From Novosphingobium sp. (GTDB taxonomy: Bacteria > Pseudomonadota > Alphaproteobacteria > Sphingomonadales > Sphingomonadaceae), in assembly GCF_027489515.1 (NCBI RefSeq), contig NZ_JAIXZS010000055.1:1-58529 (forward strand): a DNA stretch of 58,529 nt. The letters run 5' to 3'. A model generated the notes under the pieces. That model was not told the origin of the DNA. It saw nothing but the letters and a program-made list of their open reading frames with translations, and made no database searches. The position numbers and the translations under genes were made by a program. Positions within the stretch are counted from its first letter, which is position 1. The number at the start of each line of letters is the position of its first letter. Below are positions 52,564 through 58,529 of this stretch, in pieces.

Positions 52564-52829
52564 CGCCGTTTGGCCGTCGGTGCATGAAAGTCGGGCGGCT
52601 TGCTTGCCACCCAGGTGACGAACTTCGCGATCACCGGATCGGCTCGCAGCCGCTCCGGATCAGCCCCGATCCGTGCCAATTCACCATTGCTGAACTGCGC
52701 GTGCAGCGTGCGGTGGCAGATCGGATGGAGCGCAACCTTCTCTCGCCCGCCCCGGCTTTTCGGAACCGGGTGATGCCACTCCACTCTGCGGCCCAGCGGG
52801 CGCTCGCAAAGCCAGCACGAATGCGTCAT
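52560..52829 (-). CDS. HNH endonuclease-domain protein
   Basis: This 89-residue protein has the features of a compact HNH domain: an N-terminal CxxC (CWLC), the HHPVPKSRGG segment, then HPICHRTLHAQFSN with the final His/Asn. Zn or Mg binding and DNA nicking are expected for the family. It lies 2 nt after the DMT exporter gene in the same direction and overlaps the stop of the converging HAD gene by 4 nt. Function is unknown; such small HNH genes are common in alphaproteobacterial chromosomes. Confidence 0.85.
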   Translation of the reverse strand: MTHSCWLCERPLGRRVEWHHPVPKSRGGREKVALHPICHRTLHAQFSNGELARIGADPERLRADPVIAKFVTWVASKPPDFHAPTAKRR

Positions 52830-52831
52830 GG

Positions 52832-53734
52832 CTATTCGGTGCCCTGAGGTTCATCTTTCATCTGACCAGCGCGCCAGAGGTAGAGCCCTGCACCGATGAT
52901 GACCGCCGCACCGAACTGCGCGGTCGTATCCGGATGCTCATGGAAGAGCAGCCAGCCATAGAACCCGGCCATGAGAAGCTGGAAATATGTCATCGGCGCC
53001 ACAGTGCCTGCGCCAATCCGCGAGGTTGCCAGATAGATGAGCGCGTGTGCGCTGCTGCCTGTCACGGCGATCATCGCGCTCTTGCCAATGACACTCCAGG
53101 GCGGCGTGCCGACATGCAGCAAGGCAATCCCGCTGAAATGACCGATCGCGGTGAACAGGAGCAGGAACAGTGTCGCAAAGATCGCAACATTGACCTGCAT
53201 GGCAAGCGCGGAACCACGCCCGAGCACGGCCCGATTACCGATGATCAGCAGCGCCATGCCAAAGGCGGCAAACAGCGGCAACACTGCCGCCGGGCCGATC
53301 GCGGCAAAATTGGGCCGCAGCACGATGAGCACGCCGGCAAAGGCGACGAGGCTGGCGATCCATGTCTCGCGCCGCATCGGCTCGCCGATCAGCGCGGCGG
53401 CGAGTAGCGCCGTCACCATGGGGCTGGTGAAGGAAATCGCGGTTGCCTCGGCAATCGGCATGATCTGGACGGCGGTGAAGAACGTGGTGGCCGAGAACGC
53501 CACGCCGAAGCCGCGCGCCGCGTGCCAGCCCGGGCGGTCCATGCGAAAGCCAGCCCACCCTTCACGCAGCAGAAGGATCGCGCCAAGGCCGATGGTGCCA
53601 ATTATGTAGCGCAGCGCCGCAATGGCCGGCCCCGGCCAGAGCCCGGCCATCGATTTGACCAGTGTGTCGCCGGTCGAAAGCAGCGCAAAACCGCCAAGGG
53701 CCAGCAGCAGTCCGTCCCTAGTCCGATTGCGCAA
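52832..53734 (-). CDS. EamA/DMT-family membrane transporter
   Basis: This 300-residue protein has about ten hydrophobic segments in two EamA repeats. The first repeat includes LLALGGFALLSTGDTLVKSM, and the second has MTYFQLLMAGFYGWLLFHEHPD. Drug/metabolite transporters of this type export amino acids or small metabolites; the substrate is unknown. The start is TTG, supported by a strong AGGAGG 5 nt upstream. It is divergent from the glycosyltransferase gene, with 173 bp between. Confidence 0.88.
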   Translation of the reverse strand: MRNRTRDGLLLALGGFALLSTGDTLVKSMAGLWPGPAIAALRYIIGTIGLGAILLLREGWAGFRMDRPGWHAARGFGVAFSATTFFTAVQIMPIAEATAISFTSPMVTALLAAALIGEPMRRETWIASLVAFAGVLIVLRPNFAAIGPAAVLPLFAAFGMALLIIGNRAVLGRGSALAMQVNVAIFATLFLLLFTAIGHFSGIALLHVGTPPWSVIGKSAMIAVTGSSAHALIYLATSRIGAGTVAPMTYFQLLMAGFYGWLLFHEHPDTTAQFGAAVIIGAGLYLWRAGQMKDEPQGTE

Positions 53735-53839
53735 TTGCCCCTCCTGTGGGGTGCCTCATTGCGGTTGTTCTGCCGGGGTGCAACCCTCGATACTGGTCAT
53801 GTTGCATTATCGGTGCCATGGAGTTGCACCGCAGTCCCG

Positions 53840-53854
53840 TTAAGGCTTCTTTAC
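53840..53854 (+). promoter_or_regulatory. CtrA-box-like site upstream of the glycosyltransferase
   Basis: TTAA-GGCTTCT-TTAC has the 7-nt spacing of the CtrA box TTAA-N7-TTAA with one mismatch, 54 nt upstream of the ATG. CtrA control of surface polysaccharide and pilus genes is known in alphaproteobacteria. The site is short and could be chance. Confidence 0.3.
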
Positions 53855-53907
53855 GTGTTGTTCACCAAGCTTTGCGTAAGGATCTGTGCATTGCAGGAGG
53901 CGTTGTG

Positions 53908-54948
53908 ATGGTGGATCAGCCCGCGCGGGATACCGCGACCGCGCTGCCCGGGGCGGCGGCGCCTGCGCTATCTGTCGTCGTGCCCTGCTACAATGAGGCC
54001 GATGGCCTGCACGAACTGCATCGGCGGCTCGTCGCTGCGATCGAGCCCCATTTCGCCCAGGATTTCGAGATCGTGCTCGTCAACGACGGCTCGCGCGATG
54101 CCACCTGGGCCGGAATGGTCGCGCTCTCGGACGCCGATCCGCGCGTCCTTTGCGTCAATCTCGCGCGCAATCACGGCCACCAGCTTGCGCTGACCGCCGG
54201 CCTCGCGCAGGCGGTGGGCGAGCTCATTTTCATTCTCGACGCCGATCTGCAGGATCCTCCCGAGCTCATTGGTCCGATGCTCGAACTGATCCGCGCCGGC
54301 AACGATGTCGTCTACGGCCAGCGCCGCAAGCGCAGTGGCGAGACCGCGTTCAAGCGCGTTACCGCAGCGGTCTTTTACCGCCTGCTCGACCGCATGGTCG
54401 ATGTCGATATCCCGCGTGATACCGGCGATTTCCGCCTGATGACGCGCCGTGTGCTCAATGTTCTACAGGCCATGCCCGAGCGCTACCGTTTCGTGCGCGG
54501 CATGGTCAGCTGGGTCGGTTTCAAGCAGGTTGCCCTGCCCTACGACCGCGACGCGCGCTTTGCCGGCGAGACAAAGTATCCGCTCCACAAGATGATCTCT
54601 TTCGCGATCGATGCGATCACCAGCTTCTCGGTCGCTCCCTTGCGCATAGCCTCGTGGATGGGGGTCTGCGCCGGGCTCGGCGCCATGCTTATGCTGGCCT
54701 ACGTACTGGGCGCCTGGGTCATGGGCTACGCGATCAGCGGCTGGACTTCGACGCTCGCGATCATCCTCGTGCTCGGCTCGACGCAGTTGATGATCCTCGG
54801 GATCATGGGCGAGTACCTCGGCCGCATGTACATGGAAGCCAAGCGCCGACCGCTCTACATCATCGAGGAAGTGCACGGGGTCCGCGCCGCGCGGGGCCAT
54901 GCTGTCCACCAGCTTCGCGAAAGCGGCCGGGAACGCAGCCATGGGTGA
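53908..54948 (+). CDS. Family 2 glycosyltransferase (GtrB/DPM1-like, membrane-anchored)
   Basis: This 346-residue protein starts at an ATG 7 nt after CAGGAGG. The GT-A domain has LSVVVPCYNEADGL, VLVNDGSRD, ILDADLQDPPE with the metal-binding DxD equivalent, and RDTGDFRLMTR. Two C-terminal membrane helices (about 245-310) match polyprenyl-phosphate hexosyltransferases such as GtrB and ArnC. It would transfer a sugar from a nucleotide donor to undecaprenyl phosphate. It overlaps the methyltransferase gene by 8 nt, and a large polytopic membrane protein follows, suggesting surface glycan modification. Confidence 0.92.
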   Translation: MVDQPARDTATALPGAAAPALSVVVPCYNEADGLHELHRRLVAAIEPHFAQDFEIVLVNDGSRDATWAGMVALSDADPRVLCVNLARNHGHQLALTAGLAQAVGELIFILDADLQDPPELIGPMLELIRAGNDVVYGQRRKRSGETAFKRVTAAVFYRLLDRMVDVDIPRDTGDFRLMTRRVLNVLQAMPERYRFVRGMVSWVGFKQVALPYDRDARFAGETKYPLHKMISFAIDAITSFSVAPLRIASWMGVCAGLGAMLMLAYVLGAWVMGYAISGWTSTLAIILVLGSTQLMILGIMGEYLGRMYMEAKRRPLYIIEEVHGVRAARGHAVHQLRESGRERSHG

Positions 54949-55651
54949 AACCCTTCCGCTTGGCACCGAGGCCGAGTTCGACCGTGTCGCGCAGGATTAC
55001 CGCGCGCAGCACGCACAATCGACCGGCGTTTCCGAAGACGCGCTCGATTACTTCGCCCGCTACAAGATCGAGTACGTCCAGCAGCTCTGGCGCGAGAAGG
55101 GCCGGTCCCCGCGCGTCATCATGGATTTCGGCGCAGGGATCGGCAACGCGCTTGCCCCCATCCATGACGCTTTCCCCGAGGCCGAGATCATTGCCCTCGA
55201 CGTCTCGCGTGCCAGCCTTGATCTCGTCGATGCGCAGGCAATCTCGAAGGTACGCACGCTGGCCTATGACGGCCTCAAGGTGCCGCTTCCCGACGCCAGC
55301 CTCGACTGCGTGTTCATCGCCTGCGTATTTCACCACATTCCCGCCGAACACCATGTCGCGTTGCTAAGGGAGTTGCGGCGCGTGCTGCGGCCGGACGGCG
55401 TGCTCGTGCTGTTCGAGCACAATCCGCTCAATCCGCTCACCCGCCTTGCCGTCGCCCGCTGCGAATTTGACCGCGATGCTGTGCTCATCGGCGCGACCGA
55501 GATGCGCCGACGGCTCCGCGCTGGCGGCTTCGAGCGCGCTGATCGCCGCTTCTGTCTCTTCTTCCCGCCTGCGCTGGCAATGCTGCGCCCGCTGGAACGC
55601 TTTCTCGGCTGGCTGCCGCTCGGCGCGCAGTATCACCTCGTCGGAAGCTGA
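54941..55651 (+). CDS. Class I SAM-dependent methyltransferase
   Basis: This 236-residue protein has the SAM motif MDFGAGIGNAL, an acidic end of strand 2 (IALDVS) and the ACVFHHIPAEHH post-motif, as in UbiE/COQ5-like and type 11 methyltransferases. The ATG of MGETLP lies within the last codons of the glycosyltransferase gene (8-nt overlap). The C-terminal FFPPALAMLRPLERFLGWLPLG is amphipathic, so the enzyme may sit at the membrane. It probably modifies the glycan or lipid-linked sugar handled by its neighbours. Confidence 0.88.
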   Translation: MGETLPLGTEAEFDRVAQDYRAQHAQSTGVSEDALDYFARYKIEYVQQLWREKGRSPRVIMDFGAGIGNALAPIHDAFPEAEIIALDVSRASLDLVDAQAISKVRTLAYDGLKVPLPDASLDCVFIACVFHHIPAEHHVALLRELRRVLRPDGVLVLFEHNPLNPLTRLAVARCEFDRDAVLIGATEMRRRLRAGGFERADRRFCLFFPPALAMLRPLERFLGWLPLGAQYHLVGS

Positions 55652-55667
55652 GCGAGCAACCCTCGCG

Positions 55668-55675
55668 TTAACCAT
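55668..55675 (+). promoter_or_regulatory. CtrA half-site-like sequence TTAACCAT
   Basis: TTAACCAT lies in the 34-nt gap before the membrane protein gene. It matches the half-site often listed for CtrA/cell-cycle genes in alphaproteobacteria. The sequence is short, so evidence is weak. Confidence 0.25.
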
Positions 55676-55685
55676 ACCTTGAGGG

Positions 55686-57263
55686 GTGCTGCGTATCCTA
55701 GCAGGGATGCTGAAGCCACCCTTGCCCGTTTCCGGTGCCGAGGCACCTGCCCCGCTGATCCGCGCGCACAGCGTCCTGCTGGAAACGCGCACTTTGGCGC
55801 TCGGCCTCCTCGGCTTCCTGCTGTTCGATCAGGTCCTGCTGCTTGCCATGCTCGGCTTTGCGCCGCTGCTTATTGCGGCGGCGAGCCTGCTATCGCTCGC
55901 GTTGTGTGCCGCATTATGGAGGCTGCGCGGCTGGGCCCCGGGCGCGGCGGTGCAGCCGCGCACATTCGCGGCCCTGTTTGCGGGCGCGCTCGTGCTGTTC
56001 ATCCTCGGGGGTGAAGGCCGCTTCTTCTATGCCAACACCGATTGGCAGGTCCGCTACGCCGTCCTCAACGATCTGGTGACGCACCCTTGGCCCTGGGTCT
56101 ATGATACTGCCAGCGGGCTGACGATGCTGCGCTGCCCGGTCGGCATCTACCTCGTCCCCGCGCTCGTCGGAAAGCTCGTTGGCACTGAAGGCGCGCAGCT
56201 TGCCCTGCTGGTGCAGGATGCCGCGCTGCTGACCATGCTGGTCGCGCTCGCCGCGCCGGTCTTTGCTGGTATCTCACGGCCCTGGCTCACCTTGCTGTTG
56301 GTGCTCGGCTCAAGCGGTCTCGATGTTATCGGGCAGCGGCTCTATGGCGGCAGCGTGCTTGTCCACCTCGAACAGTGGGACGAGCTCCAATACACCGCCG
56401 TGCTAACCCTCGCGTTCTGGGTTCCGCAGCATGCGTTGGCCGGATGGCTGGGCGCGGCCTTCTATCTCGGCTGGCGGGCCGGCAAGGTTCCGCTTGCCGC
56501 GCTGCTCTGCCTCGTGCCACCGCTCGCGTTGATGTCGCCGCTGGGCGGGCTCGGCATCGTGCCCTTCGTGATCGCCGCCTCGATGATGGAGCTGCTGGCG
56601 CGCCGCATCGGCCTTGCAGAGATCGCGCTCCCGGCCGTCTCTGTCCTGCTCGCCCTGCCCTCGCTGCTTTATCTAGCCAGCGGTCTCGGCGGCGTCTCGA
56701 CCGGTGCCTCACACTACGCTGCGGAAGTCTACGTGCTGTTCTACCTCGTTGAGGTGGTGCCGTTCCTGTGCGTGCTGTGGCTCGCCCGCGGCTCGTGGAG
56801 CCTCGACCGGATGACCGTGCTGCTCAGTGTCGCCCTGCTGCTTGTCCTCCCGTTCGGACGCGTTGGCGAGAAGATCGACTTCATGATGCGCGTCTCGATC
56901 CCCTCGCTCGCGTTCCTCGCGATCGTCATGGCCGGCGTTCTGCGCTCGGCCCCGGCGGCGCTCGACAAGGACGGACAAGCCGCGCGCCGTATCGCGATCT
57001 GCCTGTTCCTCATCGGCCTTGTCGTGCCCATTGGCGAGACCGCGCGCGCCGTGCTGCTCCCCCGCGCGCCGGAAGTGCGCTGCGGCTACTACGGCGTCGT
57101 GCCGGCCGGTTACCCCACCTACATCGCGCCCTATGAACGCGTGATCAAGGCAATCCGCCCCGAACACCCCGCGATTGTGCCGATTCGGGAACCCGCCAAG
57201 TGCTGGGATGTGCCGTGGCCGGACGCCGCAAGGCCGGGTTTTCCGGAGTATGTACCGCTATGA
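55686..57263 (+). CDS. Polytopic membrane protein, function unknown (possible GT-C-like)
   Basis: This protein has about 525 residues with roughly ten to twelve hydrophobic segments. A long soluble loop follows the third helix region (ANTDWQVRYAVLNDLVTHPWPW), and a soluble C-terminal tail contains CGYYGVVPAGYPTYIAPYERV. Aspartate or glutamate early in the first extracytoplasmic loop would fit a GT-C glycosyltransferase, but no family-specific motif is certain. It lies after a polyprenyl-phosphate glycosyltransferase and methyltransferase, in line with transfer of a lipid-linked sugar. The start may be GTG at 55686 or ATG at 55707; neither has a well-spaced ribosome binding site. Confidence 0.75.
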   Translation: MLRILAGMLKPPLPVSGAEAPAPLIRAHSVLLETRTLALGLLGFLLFDQVLLLAMLGFAPLLIAAASLLSLALCAALWRLRGWAPGAAVQPRTFAALFAGALVLFILGGEGRFFYANTDWQVRYAVLNDLVTHPWPWVYDTASGLTMLRCPVGIYLVPALVGKLVGTEGAQLALLVQDAALLTMLVALAAPVFAGISRPWLTLLLVLGSSGLDVIGQRLYGGSVLVHLEQWDELQYTAVLTLAFWVPQHALAGWLGAAFYLGWRAGKVPLAALLCLVPPLALMSPLGGLGIVPFVIAASMMELLARRIGLAEIALPAVSVLLALPSLLYLASGLGGVSTGASHYAAEVYVLFYLVEVVPFLCVLWLARGSWSLDRMTVLLSVALLLVLPFGRVGEKIDFMMRVSIPSLAFLAIVMAGVLRSAPAALDKDGQAARRIAICLFLIGLVVPIGETARAVLLPRAPEVRCGYYGVVPAGYPTYIAPYERVIKAIRPEHPAIVPIREPAKCWDVPWPDAARPGFPEYVPL

Positions 57264-57417
57264 CAGGCACGGCCCCCCGGTCATGTCCCGCCTACCTGTG
57301 CGAAATCGGGATGTGTTTAGGAAATCCTGAAGGTTTCGGCGGTATTCACCACGCATCGGAAGATCGTGCTGACCATTGTCGGTGCAAACCATCCGTTACG
57401 AGAACAGGGAAATCTGC

Positions 57418-58529
57418 ATGAGCGCATTTGGCCGCAAGTCCGGAGTCAGCGGGGGCAGCACTGCGATGCGCCCGTCGTTCGGCGTGGCGCGTCCGATGAA
57501 GTCGGGCGAAGGTTCGGCAGCACCTATTCCGGTGCCGATGGGGGGCGAACAGTTCCCGCCGCTGCCGAACATGGATGCCGCCGATACCGGTGCCAACAAC
57601 AAGTCCGATGCGCTGACACGGCTTGCCGACCGCGCCAACGGGGTCAACGAACCCGGCTACCAGGCAGAAGGCTTCGAAGCCTCGGTCCACAAGATCAAAG
57701 AACAGGTGCTGCCGCGCCTGCTCGAACGCGTCGATCCCGAAGCAGCTGCCACCCTGACCAAGGAAGAGCTGTCCGAAGAATTCCGCCCGATCATCATGGA
57801 AGTGCTGGCCGAGCTCAAGGTCACGCTCAACCGCCGCGAACAGTTCGCGCTCGAAAAGGTGCTGATCGACGAGCTGCTTGGCTTCGGTCCGCTCGAAGAG
57901 CTGCTCAACGACCCTGAGATCTCCGATATCATGGTCAATGGCCCCGAGCAGACCTACATCGAAAAGAAGGGCAAGCTGGTCATCGCGCCGATCCGGTTCC
58001 GCGATGAGAGCCACCTGTTCCAGATCGCGCAGCGCATCGTGAACCAGGTCGGCCGCCGCGTTGACCAGACCACGCCACTCGCTGACGCCCGCCTCAAGGA
58101 CGGCAGCCGCGTCAACGTCATCGTGCCGCCGCTCTCGCTGCGCGGCACCGCGATCTCGATTCGTAAGTTCTCCGAGAAGCCGATCACGCTCGACATGCTG
58201 CGCGATTTCGGTTCGATGTCCGACAAGATGTGCACCGCGCTCAAGATCGCGGGTGCATGCCGCATGAACATCGTCATCTCGGGCGGTACCGGCTCGGGTA
58301 AGACGACCATGCTCAACGCCCTGTCGAAGATGATCGATCCGGGCGAGCGCGTGCTGACCATCGAAGACGCGGCCGAACTTCGTCTGCAGCAGCCGCACTG
58401 GCTGCCGCTCGAAACCCGTCCGCCGAACCTTGAAGGCCAGGGCGCGATCACCATCGGCGACCTTGTGAAGAACGCCCTGCGTATGCGTCCTGACCGCATG
58501 AGCCTGGGCGAAATTCGCGGCGCGGAATG
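57418..58529 (+). CDS. cpaF: CpaF/TadA-type secretion ATPase of the Tad/Flp pilus (3' truncated by window end)
   Basis: 370 codons are present and the frame continues out of the window. The ATG is preceded by CAGGGAA with 7-nt spacing. A low-complexity N-terminus (about 1-75) is followed by the CpaF N-terminal domain with LIDELLGFGPLEELLNDPEISDIMVNG, then the RecA-like ATPase core with Walker A GGTGSGKTT at residues 289-297 and the Asp box LTIEDAAELRL. The sequence ends near the Walker B region (RMRPDRMSLGEIRG). It powers assembly of Tad pili; its substrates could be the Flp pilins encoded at 0.6-1.7 kb. No other tad/cpa gene is visible here. Confidence 0.93.
   Translation, partial: MSAFGRKSGVSGGSTAMRPSFGVARPMKSGEGSAAPIPVPMGGEQFPPLPNMDAADTGANNKSDALTRLADRANGVNEPGYQAEGFEASVHKIKEQVLPRLLERVDPEAAATLTKEELSEEFRPIIMEVLAELKVTLNRREQFALEKVLIDELLGFGPLEELLNDPEISDIMVNGPEQTYIEKKGKLVIAPIRFRDESHLFQIAQRIVNQVGRRVDQTTPLADARLKDGSRVNVIVPPLSLRGTAISIRKFSEKPITLDMLRDFGSMSDKMCTALKIAGACRMNIVISGGTGSGKTTMLNALSKMIDPGERVLTIEDAAELRLQQPHWLPLETRPPNLEGQGAITIGDLVKNALRMRPDRMSLGEIRGAE

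Overview
The window is a high-GC alphaproteobacterial chromosome segment, most likely from the Sphingomonadales and Novosphingobium-like. This is inferred from gene content: a zwf-pgl-edd-glk Entner-Doudoroff operon, two large TonB-dependent receptors, a maltodextrin locus that includes a flavin-dependent halogenase, Flp-type pilins, and a large aromatic-catabolism island. No transposase, integrase of a mobile element, CRISPR array or rRNA was seen. One tRNA-Arg(ACG) lies at the left edge, and a CpaF/TadA-type ATPase gene runs off the right edge.

Region 1 (1-10.8 kb) is mainly housekeeping. It holds tRNA-Arg, mutT, three small Flp pilins with duplicated upstream elements, an M48/LysM metalloprotease, accA, xerD, a predicted secreted or periplasmic protein preceded by an easily missed 54-residue membrane protein, aroK-aroB, a DUF488 protein, csaA, and a PaaG-like enoyl-CoA hydratase/isomerase.

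Region 2 (10.8-29.9 kb) handles carbohydrate. The Entner-Doudoroff operon zwf-pgl-edd-glk sits next to a polarised maltodextrin locus: TonB receptor, tryptophan-halogenase-like flavoprotein, periplasmic alpha-amylase, GH13 alpha-glucosidase, GH97 glucosidase, and a secreted esterase. A divergent LacI regulator and a sugar MFS transporter follow. Related 12-bp palindromes (consensus GCATANNTATGC) lie upstream of the TonB receptor, lacI, the transporter (two copies) and zwf. They suggest one LacI regulon that couples oligosaccharide capture to glucose catabolism.

Region 3 (29.9-52.6 kb) is the most unusual part. A run of sixteen minus-strand genes (46.1 to 29.9 kb) encodes two MDR dehydrogenases, a VOC protein, an MFS transporter, an AraC regulator, a TonB receptor, three tandem 2,4'-dihydroxyacetophenone-dioxygenase-like cupins, a Rieske oxygenase, three SDRs, a c-type cytochrome, a Tat-exported PCMH/VAO-type flavoprotein, a periplasmic metallo-beta-lactamase-fold hydrolase and a SnoaL-like protein. 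An IclR regulator separates it from a plus-strand operon: Tm-1-like ATP-binding protein, biotin carrier, biotin carboxylase, carboxyltransferase, HAD phosphatase. The combination resembles the logic of the acetovanillone/4-hydroxyacetophenone (Acv/Hpe) pathways joined to alkylphenol side-chain oxidation, but no kinase of the kind used in those pathways is present. I propose an undescribed route for 4-hydroxyaryl ketones or alkylphenols, possibly lignin-derived.

Region 4 (52.6-58.5 kb) holds an HNH nuclease, a DMT-family exporter, a glycosyltransferase-methyltransferase-membrane protein cluster, and the truncated cpaF/tadA ATPase gene, which belongs to the same kind of pilus system as the pilins at the left end.

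Many genes in regions 2 and 3 are joined by 4-bp ATGA/GTGA overlaps, so they are probably translationally coupled operons. Coordinates use the start codons that I judged best from Shine-Dalgarno spacing, signal peptides and overlaps. All functional calls come from reading the sequence and from family knowledge, without database searches.
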